From an uncultured Sphingobacteriaceae bacterium (GTDB lineage: Bacteria > Bacteroidota > Bacteroidia > Sphingobacteriales > Sphingobacteriaceae): a stretch of 64,000 nt of DNA. Positions 26,947 to 37,172 of this stretch are shown piece after piece (positions within the stretch are counted from its first letter, which is position 1; every line of letters starts with the position of its first letter). The notes under the pieces were generated by a model that was not told where the DNA came from, made no database searches, and saw nothing but the letters and a program-made list of their open reading frames with translations. A program made the translations under genes and the position numbers. The stretch is from NCBI GenBank assembly GCA_946887045.1, contig CAMPKC010000002.1, positions 1 through 64,000 on the forward strand, in the 5' to 3' direction.

Positions 26947-28512
26947 TTACCTCATTAAACTTTTGTTAATTTTCTTCATTTTAAAATCGCTCAGCACGGC
27001 CGAATTACCATCGCCAGCTAGCTTTAAAAAATTGTACTGATATAGCGGAAAGAATAATGTTGTTAATACCTTTTCGCCGTCGTCTATAAAAAGCTCGAGT
27101 GAAGTTTTATCTACCAAAATTTGAAACTTGGTTTTGCGGTCTGTTTTGGGGATGAACGAACACATTATTTGCTGTCCAAAATGACTGTTCACTATAAGGC
27201 CAGACGTCCCTCTGTCAATGATTATTCTGCCATTTACCTTGTCTATACGGATGCTTATTTTTTCAAGAGAGTTACCCAGGCTTAACAGCAAATTATCTGT
27301 TGAGCCCATATCTGCTGAAAAATTAACTTCATAAGTACCCGATTTCACAATTGCATTATTAAGCAGCTGTATTGATTTTGATGGAGCCAGAATGCTTGTA
27401 TCGGGAGTATCTGTTTTATAACTCTCCAGTTCGAGGACAGGAGTTGACTTCAAAACATACGCTTCACCATTTTTGGCAAGCGACAGTCCCCTGGGAACAG
27501 TCATTGTGCTGCGCCATGAAGCTGTCGGAACCTTATCTGCATACGACCAATTGCTCATCCATCCTATAAAAACCCTTCTGCCATCAGCTGAAGGGATATT
27601 ATTATAAGTTACACCAGCATAATTGTCGGTTCCATAATCTAACCACGAAGACTGATTAGTATCGGAAACAAAGCTTGTTCCATCGAAACTACCCACAAAG
27701 TATTGCGTCCCTGAACCTCCATTCGGGCCACCCGGATTTATGCTTACCAACAGCACCCATTTAGAAGTATTTGTTCCCTCAACGGGAAGCTCAAACAAAT
27801 CAGGACATTCCCAAACGCCGCCGTGAGCACCAACAGTTTCTCCGAAATTGCTTTCGAACGCCCAGCTTTTGAGGTTTGCAGATGAATACAAACTAATTTT
27901 GTTACCAGCCGCCAGAGCCATAACCCATTTCTGGCTGCCAGTATGCCAGAATACTTTTGGGTCTCTGAAATCAGGGACTCCGGGGTTAGGCAAAACAGGG
28001 TTAAAAGGATATTTAGTCCAGAGAAAACCTCCGTCATTGCTATAAGCGATTGCCTGGTGCTGTTGTGCACCGGCCAAGGTATAGATAGCTATCAATGGGT
28101 CCTCAATTCCGGTTTTGAAACCTGCCGTATTATTTACATCAACAACTGCACTACCGGAAAAAATTGTACCAGAATTATCCGGTGCAAGAGCAATGGGATG
28201 ATCCTGCCAATTGAAAAGATCTGAACTGCTGGCATGGCCCCAGTGCATCGGTCCCCAAACACTGCTGTTAGGATTGTATTGATAGAACAAATGATATTTA
28301 CCTTTATAATATACTAACCCATTAGGATCATTCATCCATTTTAGCGGTGGTGTAAAATGATAAACCGGCCGATAATCAGACTCGTTAAGAGATACCAGCG
28401 ATGCCTCTGAACCCGGAATGATATTCAACAGCGATTCATCATCTGTCTTCCCTTTTTTGCAGGAGATGAACAGAGCCATTAGCAGTACAAATACAAAGTT
28501 TAATTTTGGCAT
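26947..28512 (-). CDS. GH32 fructan hydrolase lipoprotein
   Basis: The 521-residue lipoprotein (lipobox LFISCKK, Cys18) has a complete GH32 core: WMNDPNG (Asp62), DFRDP (Asp184), VWECPDLF (Glu235), plus the C-terminal beta-sandwich. It is the first of four GH32 genes downstream of the SusCD-binding protein set, separated from the binding-protein gene by a hairpin. Close similarity to the 20882-22396 enzyme suggests a duplication followed by divergence. Surface exposure is possible for lipoproteins but not provable here. Confidence 0.93.
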   Translation of the reverse strand: MPKLNFVFVLLMALFISCKKGKTDDESLLNIIPGSEASLVSLNESDYRPVYHFTPPLKWMNDPNGLVYYKGKYHLFYQYNPNSSVWGPMHWGHASSSDLFNWQDHPIALAPDNSGTIFSGSAVVDVNNTAGFKTGIEDPLIAIYTLAGAQQHQAIAYSNDGGFLWTKYPFNPVLPNPGVPDFRDPKVFWHTGSQKWVMALAAGNKISLYSSANLKSWAFESNFGETVGAHGGVWECPDLFELPVEGTNTSKWVLLVSINPGGPNGGSGTQYFVGSFDGTSFVSDTNQSSWLDYGTDNYAGVTYNNIPSADGRRVFIGWMSNWSYADKVPTASWRSTMTVPRGLSLAKNGEAYVLKSTPVLELESYKTDTPDTSILAPSKSIQLLNNAIVKSGTYEVNFSADMGSTDNLLLSLGNSLEKISIRIDKVNGRIIIDRGTSGLIVNSHFGQQIMCSFIPKTDRKTKFQILVDKTSLELFIDDGEKVLTTLFFPLYQYNFLKLAGDGNSAVLSDFKMKKINKSLMR

Positions 28513-28541
28513 CTAAATTGGTTGATATTGATAGATAAATT

Positions 28542-28565
28542 ACCTTCCGGGCTTTCCCGGAAGGT
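28542..28565 (-). promoter_or_regulatory. Intercistronic hairpin between binding protein and GH32 genes
   Basis: A perfect 10-bp GC-rich stem ACCTTCCGGG/CCCGGAAGGT with a 4-nt loop lies in the 60-bp gap. Read leftward the following bases are AT-rich but lack a U-run, so it fits an mRNA-stabilising or partial-terminator element that would raise expression of the SusCD part relative to the enzymes. Confidence 0.6.
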
Positions 28566-28572
28566 TGAGATT

Positions 28573-29988
28573 TTATTTGGTCTTCAGGTAATCGATGGCG
28601 TTTTTATACATCTTTTCCACGTTTGACTGGTAGATATTGGTACCCGAATTCTGATTCCATTCGATTGCACCGACTCCTATAAAAATCGCCGACCCCTGGT
28701 ACAGAGTTGTGGGTTTCAGTTCAAAGTTGCCAACCATCCAGTAATCGCCCATCCCATCCCACTGACCTAACCACTCGAGATTGTTGTCGCTGGAAAACTT
28801 TTCATAAGCCGCGTCATTGTCATTTGGCTCCAGTTTTAAATATTCAGGGATTCTTATAATCACTGCATTGTGATTTTCGCGGTGACCCGGACCAAGGATG
28901 GGGAACGTAACCCTCCCATCAGGTGTCTCTGTCATGACTATTCCTTTATGCAAAGGATGATTCCTTTTATCCTGTTTCTTTCCGATTTTTACGCCAATAC
29001 CCCATGTATCACCGTTCGAGAAACCATCCCCATTACCGTACTCCATGAAATATGGTTCTGTCATTCTTCCCAGCGTTTTGAAGTATTGTAGGGCGTATTG
29101 ATTCAATAAAAGGTTTCCACCGTTTTTGTAGAATGCAGTCATTTTTGCAACTACCGTAGCATCCGTTGAAACTGCAGGCAAGGCATGACCCGTTTGTACA
29201 TCATAATTCCACCAGATAACACGGTATTGACTTAAGTCGACAGTTCCATTCTTGATCATATCGAAAGAGATATAACGAGACTTCGGATACGTACTGAACA
29301 GCCATTTCGCACCAGTTACAATATCATCATCGGCAGTAGCTAGCATGGTGGTTGAATCGGCAGCCATACTCAGATAGGCTACCGCAGTGGCACCAACCTT
29401 GAAAGGCAGATATACTGTATTCGAGGTCTGGTTACTGCTATTGGTGGTGACAATGGCAATTGTATATGAACCAATAGGAACATTATTAAACTGATAGGAT
29501 GTTGCTGACGGTCCAGCCGCGACGGTCTGATTTCCGAATTTAATCTGAATTTTAGACACAGGCATTGCTGGTGCAGTCCAGGTCAATAAAACACCGTTAT
29601 CATTTTGTTCGCCGCTAACATCTTTTACCGGAGCGGCTCCTTCACGCTTAAAATTAAGCACTTCTCCTAAAGAAATATTTCCTTTTCCATCCTTTAGTTT
29701 TACAGTGAAAGCGTAATCTTTATTGGTTTCAACAATACCATATTTGAATGATGTAGCATTCGGAGATAGTGTCCTCGTTGAAGTACCATCATTTAACTCG
29801 ACCGTAAGCGATTCATATCCCTGAGGAAGTGACCAGGAAAGCATTACCGAATCATTTTCCAATGCGTAATTAAAATTAGAAACTGCAGCCACTTTGGCCG
29901 GTGCACTTACGATGTCGGTTTTCTGGCAGGCGAATAGAAATAAGACGCCGCCTAGCAATAAACTATATATTGAGTTGTTCGTTTTCAT
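28573..29988 (-). CDS. Surface glycan-binding lipoprotein (DUF4960-like)
   Basis: The 471-residue lipoprotein (lipobox LFACQK, Cys21) starts with two fibronectin III-like domains (about 30-120 and 122-200). A C-terminal domain of ~260 residues follows with GAKWLFSTYP, VIWWNYDV and GGNLLLNQYALQY, a class I amidotransferase-like fold as in DUF4960. Such proteins sit directly after SusD in fructan loci, including BT1761 of B. thetaiotaomicron, where it binds levan at the surface. No catalytic residues were recognised. Confidence 0.8.
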   Translation of the reverse strand: MKTNNSIYSLLLGGVLFLFACQKTDIVSAPAKVAAVSNFNYALENDSVMLSWSLPQGYESLTVELNDGTSTRTLSPNATSFKYGIVETNKDYAFTVKLKDGKGNISLGEVLNFKREGAAPVKDVSGEQNDNGVLLTWTAPAMPVSKIQIKFGNQTVAAGPSATSYQFNNVPIGSYTIAIVTTNSSNQTSNTVYLPFKVGATAVAYLSMAADSTTMLATADDDIVTGAKWLFSTYPKSRYISFDMIKNGTVDLSQYRVIWWNYDVQTGHALPAVSTDATVVAKMTAFYKNGGNLLLNQYALQYFKTLGRMTEPYFMEYGNGDGFSNGDTWGIGVKIGKKQDKRNHPLHKGIVMTETPDGRVTFPILGPGHRENHNAVIIRIPEYLKLEPNDNDAAYEKFSSDNNLEWLGQWDGMGDYWMVGNFELKPTTLYQGSAIFIGVGAIEWNQNSGTNIYQSNVEKMYKNAIDYLKTK

Positions 29989-30033
29989 ACCATTTTGTAA
30001 TTAAACACTACGTGATTTTTTAAGAGAATTAAA

Positions 30034-31722
30034 TTACTGTGCATACCCGGGGTTCTGCTGATACAGCTGATGGCTGAACCTGATTTGCTGTAAAGGAATC
30101 GGAAGATATTCATCACGGTTCTTGGTGAATAATCCATCCTTCAGGTAATCTCTTTTAGTTTTCTCTGTTTGGAAATAAGCATTCATATAGGTATCTGCAA
30201 TTCCCCATCTTACTAGGTCAAAAAAGCGACTGCCTTCCATAGCAAACTCAAGTCTTCTTTCAAAGCGCAGTGCCTGGCGGGCAACATCCTGCGTCCAGGT
30301 AATATTTACACCCGGCTTATAGATGTCTACGTTATAATTTGATTGCGGATTGCCGTTAGAGAATTTCAATAAAGAAGTACTGTTTTTAGCCCTTTGACGG
30401 ATTTCATTAATCAACGGAAGTGCATCATTATGGCGACCTAATTCGATAAGAGCTTCTGCTTTCCAAAGCAATACATCCGCGTAACGAAGGATAATTCTAT
30501 TTTTCGCATTTGCGTAGAACGGCCCTACCTGGATATACTGATCTCTTTTAACATTTTCCTTTAGCGAGGCGAAATAGCCGTAAACCGAAGGAGTTCTGTT
30601 CCAGTTTTGCTGATACGTTTCATTCACATCATATTTCCATGGAAGACCAGGAAGCGCAATCGTGTGATTTAACCGCGGATCTACCGTATTAGTTGATAAA
30701 TTAAGATCTGCATTATTAAAATCATTGAGCATTGGTAAGCCATTCGCACCAGTTTTATACGAGTTCGCAAGGTTTTGGCTTGGCTTGTTAAAGTCGCAGC
30801 ATCCTATTCCCTGAGGGGTACCTAACACATCGCCAAAGTTTAATCTTCCAAATAAAGTACCGTCATTGCTTGAATGCTGAACTGCGAAAATTGATTCAAT
30901 GCCATTGTCGGCTCCCAGCATAAAATTATTGGCGAAGTCTGGTTCAAGATCATAAGACGAAGCGATCACTTGATCGGCAAGACTAACAACCTGTTCCAGC
31001 CGGGCTGTATTAATTTTTGTAACATTATGTTTTTCATCTTGTTCGTATGCCTGATACAACCTGGTTTTAGCTAAATAAGCAGTCGCCGCGATTTTATTTG
31101 CACGTCCAACTTCAGATTGGCTTGGAGGAAGGTTTGCTGCAGCGAATTCAAAATCTTCGGCAATCTTTTCCCACAATTGATCGTTTGACAAGGCCCTGTT
31201 TGATACATTTTCGTACTCCGCCGGCGGCAGATTTTCATCCATAAATGGCACATATTTGAACATGATTTTCAATTGGAAAAACCAGTGTCCTCTCAAAAAA
31301 CGCATTTCGGCCTGTCTGGTCTTCTTTAAAGGAAATTCATCCTCCGATAAGGTGTTAAGAATTCGTAAAGCAGAATTCGCTCTTGAAATGGCTACGTAAT
31401 ATTGAAACCATAATCCATCAAACGGACCAAGATCGCTTCTGACGTTTTTGAAGATCTCAAGGAAATAAAACTCCTGAATATCGGCTTCATCGCGTCCTCC
31501 TTTGTATGCATCGCCCGATCTTACATTTCCGTAAGGCCAAAGGCTCCATGGTGTGGTATAATGATCGTTTCCTAACGAAGAATACGCGGCGGTAACAAGC
31601 TTTTCCGGACCACCGGCCACCTGAACTTCGCTTAATGCCCCTTTTGGAGAAACATCCAAAATGTCTTTCTTACACGAAATCAGTGTAGTGCTTATAAATA
31701 TTATAGCTAATAATTTTTTCAT
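30034..31722 (-). CDS. susD: SusD/RagB family glycan-binding lipoprotein
   Basis: The 562-residue lipoprotein (lipobox LISCKK, Cys17) begins with the typical DILDVSPKGALSE opening. It has the TPR-rich helical fold, FLRGHWFFQLKIMFK, RYADVLLWKAEALIELG, the repeated RQALRFERRLEFAMEG and RFFDLVRWG, and the final LPIPLQQI signature. It is the surface lid of the SusC transporter encoded directly upstream (23-nt gap). The substrate is presumed to be fructan from the neighbourhood. Confidence 0.96.
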   Translation of the reverse strand: MKKLLAIIFISTTLISCKKDILDVSPKGALSEVQVAGGPEKLVTAAYSSLGNDHYTTPWSLWPYGNVRSGDAYKGGRDEADIQEFYFLEIFKNVRSDLGPFDGLWFQYYVAISRANSALRILNTLSEDEFPLKKTRQAEMRFLRGHWFFQLKIMFKYVPFMDENLPPAEYENVSNRALSNDQLWEKIAEDFEFAAANLPPSQSEVGRANKIAATAYLAKTRLYQAYEQDEKHNVTKINTARLEQVVSLADQVIASSYDLEPDFANNFMLGADNGIESIFAVQHSSNDGTLFGRLNFGDVLGTPQGIGCCDFNKPSQNLANSYKTGANGLPMLNDFNNADLNLSTNTVDPRLNHTIALPGLPWKYDVNETYQQNWNRTPSVYGYFASLKENVKRDQYIQVGPFYANAKNRIILRYADVLLWKAEALIELGRHNDALPLINEIRQRAKNSTSLLKFSNGNPQSNYNVDIYKPGVNITWTQDVARQALRFERRLEFAMEGSRFFDLVRWGIADTYMNAYFQTEKTKRDYLKDGLFTKNRDEYLPIPLQQIRFSHQLYQQNPGYAQ

Positions 31723-31745
31723 GACGTCTCTAATTGTGAGTGGAA

Positions 31746-34700
31746 TTAAAATGTAACTCTTAAACCTGTTGTTAACATGGTAGGGATAGGATATCCAAAC
31801 CCTGCGGCCTCCGGATCAACTCCGGTAAAGCTTTTTGATTTCAGGGTAAACAGGTTTTGCCCGCTTACATATAAATTCAGGTTACTTGCACGAATTTTAC
31901 TTGAGATAGTTTTAGGTAAGGTATAACCCAGTTGTAAGTTCCGCAGCTTCATGTACGAGCCATTTTCGACGAAATAGGTTGAGAATCTGCTTTCGTTGTT
32001 CTTATCACTAAGCGTAAGGGCCGGAATGGTAGAACTCGTATTTGTTGGAGACCACGCATCTAACAAACGGCTGCCTTTATTTGATCCGGTTTCACTAATA
32101 CTCCAGAAATCTGAATTAGCTTTTACGCCCTGAACATTGATTTGCTGATTACCTACGCCCTGAAAGAACATGGTCAGGTCGAAGCCTTTGAAGTCAAAAG
32201 CGAAGTTTAAACCATAGGTATAATCAGGAGTTGGATTTAAAATCCAGGTCTGATCTTTTTCGTTAATTAATCCGTTTCCATCTAAATCTTTATAGCGTAT
32301 TCTTCCCAGACCTTTTCCAAGCTGCTCTGCAGATGTTAATACTTCATTTTGCGTGGTGAAAAGTCCGTCAGCAACATAGCCATAAATTGAACCAACAGAA
32401 TGTCCCAGAATATTATCATCAACACCGTTTCCACCATAGGTATTTACAACCTCAGCAGGAAGAGAAGTAATCTTGTTTCTATAGGTCGCAATGTTACCTG
32501 TGATATCAAAATTGAGTTTAGATCCAATTTTGCCCTGATAACCTAAAACAAACTCGACACCTTTATTTTCAAGACTGGCTCCGTTTACCCAACGGCCGCC
32601 GCCTTCGCCAATAACAGCGATATAGCCGGGCATAATCAACATGTCGGATGTAGTTTTTACAAAATATTCAAGTGATCCATTGATGCGCTGATTCAGAAAT
32701 CCGAAATCTAAACCAAAATTTGATTGTGTCGTGGCTTCCCATTTCACATCATCATTGGCAGTTTGTCCGAGAATATATCCGGAAGGAAGATTACCTGTTC
32801 CCGAACCATTGAAATCATATGCAGTACCATTCGGAGTAACCCAGGTAGGATCTCCGCCGCCATAGTTAGCGAAATACAAATACCTGTTAGCGGTATTGCT
32901 TATGTAATCCTGACTTCCGTTTTGTCCCCAGCCGAATCTCAGCTTAAGTTCAGAGATGAAATCGAAATTGTCCTTGATAAAGTTCTCATTATTCAGCTTC
33001 CAGCCGAGACTGAATGCAGGGAATAATCCGAATTTGTTATTTACACCAAACTTGGAAGAACCATCGTAACGCAAAGTACCGGTAGCAAGATACTTGTCTT
33101 TAAAAGCATAGTTAACCTTACCGAAGTAGGATAAGATATTTAATTCCGATGCTCCGCCGTTAACTTGAGAAAGACCCGTTCCTGCCCCTAAATACATATA
33201 ATCAGGATCTTCAAAATCAAATTCCTGGCGGCTTGACAAGAAATCGTTTCCTATTTCCTTGTATACCTCTGTACCTGCAAGGGCATCAATATTATGATTG
33301 CTGAACTCGCGTCGATAATTCAAGGTATTGGTCCAGATCAATTTGTTGGTATTAGAGTTGACCATGGTAACTTTGTTGATCGGATTGTTCAGGTATCCGG
33401 AAACATACGATAGCTGCATATCCCGTCTGGTATAATTACCATAATCCAATCCTACACTTGTTTTAACGTGAAGACCTTTCAATATCTCCAGATCAGCGAA
33501 AGCGTTACCCAACAATCTCACATAATTATAATGGTTCTGATCATTGTCTTCCAGAATTCTAACCGGATTTTGACGATCGTTCATACCGCCCCATGGACCG
33601 CCCCAGCCTTTTCCATCGGCTGTACGCACAGGAATAACCGGCAGAGCCTGCAATGCAGAATTCAACACGCCGGGATCTCCAACCTCGCGGGTTGTATTGG
33701 CTGTAAAGTTTTCGCCAATAAGCAACCTGTCATTTAGTAATTTATAATCTGTGTTGATACGGGCAGAAATACGTTTGAAATTGGTGGTTTTCACGATACC
33801 CTGATTGTCTGTATAATCCAGGGAAAAAACCGTACCTCCTTTATCACTTCCACGCGAAACAGAGACATCGTAATTTTGTGAGATGCCCATCTGAGAAATC
33901 TCATTAAACCAATTGGTATTCGCGGTTTTGAGAGTATTTGCGGGAGCGTTAATATATTCAGGCAAATTGATTTTGTTTAGCGTAAACTTACCATCGCCTG
34001 TCTGGCTCCAGTCATATCCATAAACCAGATACGAGTCTTTCGGAACCCCACCATATGCCACAGCATCATTTGCACTTGCCTGCCAGTAGGCCTTGCCAAA
34101 TCCTTCAGCATCCAAAACATCCAATTTGGTATTGTATTGTTGATAAGTTCTGCGAGCCAGGGCGGTTACCTGCAAGTCGCCTTTTTTTGCCCTCTTGGTG
34201 GTAATAATAATTACACCACCTGCAGCCCGGGCACCGTAAATAGAAGAAGCTGAAGCATCTTTCAATACCTGGATTGATTCAATATCATTCGGATTCAACT
34301 CGTGCATTCCGGCCTGAGTAGGAACTCCATCGATAATATACAATGGACTGGTTCCATTAATAGAAGTAACCCCTCTGATTAAAATACCGGTATTGCCACC
34401 GCTTGGAGAACCATCGGTATAAACAACCATTCCGGGTACCCTACCCTGCAATGCCTGGATAGGATTGTTATTCGGCATCTTTTTTATTTCACTTACATCA
34501 ACGACAGTAACAGCGCCTGTTAAATCTTTTTTGCGCTCCTGCTGATAACCCGTTACTACCACCTGCTCTAATGAGGTAGCTTCTGCCTGAAGCTGAATTG
34601 TAATGCTTCGTTGATTTTCCAGCTTTTGCGAAACCGTCTTATATCCCAGGTAGACTATTTTCAGACTCTGACCGGGTTCGGCCGGAATAGAAAAGGCTCC

Positions 34701-34868
34701 TGAAACATCTGTAGTTGCACCTTTTCCAGTTTCCTGATTTACTATTGAAGCTCCGATAAGTGGCTCCCCTGTTGCTTTATCGAGCACTTTACCGGTAATT
34801 ATTTGTTGCTGAGCAGAAACGCAGAACATGATTAACAGTAAAGGGATGAGTAGTATTATTCTTTTCAT
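31746..34868 (-). CDS. susC: SusC/RagA TonB-linked outer-membrane transporter
   Basis: The 1040-residue porin has a signal peptide, a carboxypeptidase-regulatory-like domain (about 22-105; GKVLDKATGEPLIGASI, GATTDVSGAFSI), a TonB box and plug (VVVTGYQQERKKDLTGAV, then IRGVTSINGTSPLYIIDGVP). The beta-barrel ends in GLRVTF. With SusD it forms the pedal-bin importer for oligosaccharides across the outer membrane, powered by TonB. The tight order kinase-SusC-SusD in one operon supports fructan as substrate. Confidence 0.97.
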   Translation of the reverse strand: MKRIILLIPLLLIMFCVSAQQQIITGKVLDKATGEPLIGASIVNQETGKGATTDVSGAFSIPAEPGQSLKIVYLGYKTVSQKLENQRSITIQLQAEATSLEQVVVTGYQQERKKDLTGAVTVVDVSEIKKMPNNNPIQALQGRVPGMVVYTDGSPSGGNTGILIRGVTSINGTSPLYIIDGVPTQAGMHELNPNDIESIQVLKDASASSIYGARAAGGVIIITTKRAKKGDLQVTALARRTYQQYNTKLDVLDAEGFGKAYWQASANDAVAYGGVPKDSYLVYGYDWSQTGDGKFTLNKINLPEYINAPANTLKTANTNWFNEISQMGISQNYDVSVSRGSDKGGTVFSLDYTDNQGIVKTTNFKRISARINTDYKLLNDRLLIGENFTANTTREVGDPGVLNSALQALPVIPVRTADGKGWGGPWGGMNDRQNPVRILEDNDQNHYNYVRLLGNAFADLEILKGLHVKTSVGLDYGNYTRRDMQLSYVSGYLNNPINKVTMVNSNTNKLIWTNTLNYRREFSNHNIDALAGTEVYKEIGNDFLSSRQEFDFEDPDYMYLGAGTGLSQVNGGASELNILSYFGKVNYAFKDKYLATGTLRYDGSSKFGVNNKFGLFPAFSLGWKLNNENFIKDNFDFISELKLRFGWGQNGSQDYISNTANRYLYFANYGGGDPTWVTPNGTAYDFNGSGTGNLPSGYILGQTANDDVKWEATTQSNFGLDFGFLNQRINGSLEYFVKTTSDMLIMPGYIAVIGEGGGRWVNGASLENKGVEFVLGYQGKIGSKLNFDITGNIATYRNKITSLPAEVVNTYGGNGVDDNILGHSVGSIYGYVADGLFTTQNEVLTSAEQLGKGLGRIRYKDLDGNGLINEKDQTWILNPTPDYTYGLNFAFDFKGFDLTMFFQGVGNQQINVQGVKANSDFWSISETGSNKGSRLLDAWSPTNTSSTIPALTLSDKNNESRFSTYFVENGSYMKLRNLQLGYTLPKTISSKIRASNLNLYVSGQNLFTLKSKSFTGVDPEAAGFGYPIPTMLTTGLRVTF

Positions 34869-34884
34869 GTTTGATAATGGTTAG

Positions 34885-35817
34885 TTAATTTTCTTTACTA
34901 AATAGTTGATCGGTTTTTAGTTCATTTTTCCATATAAATTTGTCTAGGTCGTGCTTGTTGTAGTCCGGACAGGCACCAGAATGCGTGGTAACATACGCAC
35001 CAAGGGCAGATGCATAATTCAAAATCCCTTCTATGCTGTCGCCGGTTAACTTTTGAGATAGAAAGGCGGCAATAAACGAATCTCCGCTACCCACTGTATC
35101 CTGAACTTCTACTTTATAGGCGGGATAATTGCATTGAGCATTTTTTGTATAATAAGAAGCGCCTTCTCCACCTTTTGTCACCACAATTTCTTCAACTCCA
35201 AACTGATCCTGCAGAACTTTTATCCGCTCCCACTCTGTACTACAAACCGAGCAGAACCAGCTTGAAATAAGATTAAGTTCGTGAATATTTAGCTTTAATA
35301 AATTCGTCTTACGTAAAAGCTGAGAGATGCTGTTTTTATCGTAATGAGGTTCGCGTAAATTAACATCGAAAACTTTATATGCTGCTTTTTCGAGCAGGGT
35401 GTGCAAGGTCATATAGGATACAGAATTTCTGGCCGCCAGGCTTCCGAAAACAAATGCATCCGCGTTAGCAACAAGATCAAACAGCCTGCTCTCAAGTTCA
35501 ATATAATCCCAGGCCACTTTGGTCACTATATCATACTTCACCTCATGATCTTTTCCGATCTGCACTTCAACTGTGGAAGTAGGAGCCTTCGCATCCATCT
35601 GACAATATTCTACAGTAAGACCTTTCCCTTTAATAAACTCGAGCAACTCAATGCCATTAGCGTCGTCTCCAACCCTGCTGATTAAAGTGCTGTTAACACC
35701 CAGTTTTTTCAGATGATATGCCACATTCATGGGTGCACCGCCGGGCTTTCTACCGGAAGGTAAATTATCCCAAAGAATTTCTCCAAAGCAAACCACGTTG
35801 CGAGTTATATCCTTCAT
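34885..35817 (-). CDS. PfkB-family fructokinase
   Basis: The 310-residue cytosolic kinase of the ribokinase/PfkB family has GEILWDNLPSGRKPGGAPMN at the N-terminus. It also has PfkB signature 2, DTVGSGDSF (240-248; catalytic base Asp246), and a VVTKGGEGA strand. Gene context (fructan PUL, sugar porter) points to ATP-dependent fructose phosphorylation to fructose-6-phosphate. A B. thetaiotaomicron counterpart (BT1757) occupies a similar place. Neighbouring spacing of 16 and 23 nt shows co-transcription. Confidence 0.9.
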   Translation of the reverse strand: MKDITRNVVCFGEILWDNLPSGRKPGGAPMNVAYHLKKLGVNSTLISRVGDDANGIELLEFIKGKGLTVEYCQMDAKAPTSTVEVQIGKDHEVKYDIVTKVAWDYIELESRLFDLVANADAFVFGSLAARNSVSYMTLHTLLEKAAYKVFDVNLREPHYDKNSISQLLRKTNLLKLNIHELNLISSWFCSVCSTEWERIKVLQDQFGVEEIVVTKGGEGASYYTKNAQCNYPAYKVEVQDTVGSGDSFIAAFLSQKLTGDSIEGILNYASALGAYVTTHSGACPDYNKHDLDKFIWKNELKTDQLFSKEN

Positions 35818-35840
35818 ATCCTTTTTTTATTGGCTAATAA

Positions 35841-37172
35841 TTAGTGCATTACCATATTGGTCTCTATCTGTTCAAGCGATTTACCTTTTGTTTCAGGCAT
35901 TAGGCGCCATACAAACAGTAACTGGAGCATCATCATCACGCTAAAGAACAGGAAGGTATTTCCTCCTCCGGCCTTCTCGGATAGATAGGGAAAGCTAAAG
36001 GCAATAAAAGCTGCCATGATCCAATGTGTGAAACTTCCAAGAGTCTGGCCTTTGGCTCGTACTTCATTCGGGAATATTTCAGAAATAAACACCCAGATTA
36101 CCGCACCTTGAGAAAAAGCGAAAAATGCGATATAAATCATGAGGTAAAATGTGATGGCAAATCCGCTGAAATCTTTATTGAAAAAAGTGTGAGATACCAG
36201 TCCGAGTGACAAGATTAGTCCAACAGAACCGATTAACATCAAGGTCCTTCTTCCTATTTTATCAATAAAACCGATAGCTATTAAAGTGAATGTGAAGTTG
36301 ACTAAACCAATACCAACTGTTGACAGAAGTGAAGTGTGAGCGCCTAAACCGGCCATCTCAAAAATTCGTGGCGAATAGTATATAATGGCATTGATACCGG
36401 AAACCTGGTTAAAAACGGCGAATAAAACGGCCAAAGTAACCGGCGTTTTATATTTTAAAGAAAGCAAAGAGGATGCCTTTTCGTCTTTTCCTAAAACCGT
36501 ATGACTTCTTTGAATTGCAAGCAACTCTTCATCACAATTTAAAGGATTTATTCGCTTTAAAATTTTGAGGGCCTCTTCATTTCTGTTTTTGTGCAATACA
36601 AGCCAGCGCGGACTTTCCGGAACAAGTTTTATTAAGCCCAGGAAAATAAGCGAAGGAAATGCCTGAACTCCGAGCATCCAGCGCCATGAGTTTTCGCCAC
36701 CAGTGCCAATAAGGTAATTTGACAGGTATGCGATTAGAATTCCTAACACAATATTGAATTGAAATAAGGCTACCAATCTGCCTCGTGAATTAGCCGGCGA
36801 GATTTCGGATATATAAATTGGTGCGGTAACTGATGACATACCGACACCAAATCCACCCATCAATCTAAATATTAAAAAGACATACCAGTCTGTTGCGTAA
36901 GCTGTACCGATGGACGACAACAGGTATAGAGCAGCCACCAGGTACAGAGAGTTTTTTCTTCCAAATTTATCGGAAGGAATGGAGCCCAGTAAAGAACCGA
37001 TTACGGTACCTATTAAAGCAATAGATACAGTTAAGCCGTGTTCAAACACATTTAGATTCCAATAATTTTGAATAGATTTTTCGGCTCCCGAAATAACAGC
37101 GGTATCAAAACCGAAGAGGAAGCCGCCAAGGGCCACAACCAGTGACCATGCGATTACAGAATTTTTTTGCAT
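35841..37172 (-). CDS. Sugar porter (MFS) family, probable fructose importer
   Basis: The 443-residue inner-membrane protein has about 12 TM helices and the sugar-porter signatures GFLFGFDTAVISG, DKFGRK (loop 2-3), PESPRWLV (end of helix 6), DKIGRR (loop 8-9) and PETKGKSLE (C-terminus). These proteins take up monosaccharides with protons. It is the first gene of the 12-gene fructan operon and is directly followed by fructokinase, so fructose is the likely cargo. The 403 bp upstream hold the operon promoter region. Confidence 0.93.
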   Translation of the reverse strand: MQKNSVIAWSLVVALGGFLFGFDTAVISGAEKSIQNYWNLNVFEHGLTVSIALIGTVIGSLLGSIPSDKFGRKNSLYLVAALYLLSSIGTAYATDWYVFLIFRLMGGFGVGMSSVTAPIYISEISPANSRGRLVALFQFNIVLGILIAYLSNYLIGTGGENSWRWMLGVQAFPSLIFLGLIKLVPESPRWLVLHKNRNEEALKILKRINPLNCDEELLAIQRSHTVLGKDEKASSLLSLKYKTPVTLAVLFAVFNQVSGINAIIYYSPRIFEMAGLGAHTSLLSTVGIGLVNFTFTLIAIGFIDKIGRRTLMLIGSVGLILSLGLVSHTFFNKDFSGFAITFYLMIYIAFFAFSQGAVIWVFISEIFPNEVRAKGQTLGSFTHWIMAAFIAFSFPYLSEKAGGGNTFLFFSVMMMLQLLFVWRLMPETKGKSLEQIETNMVMH

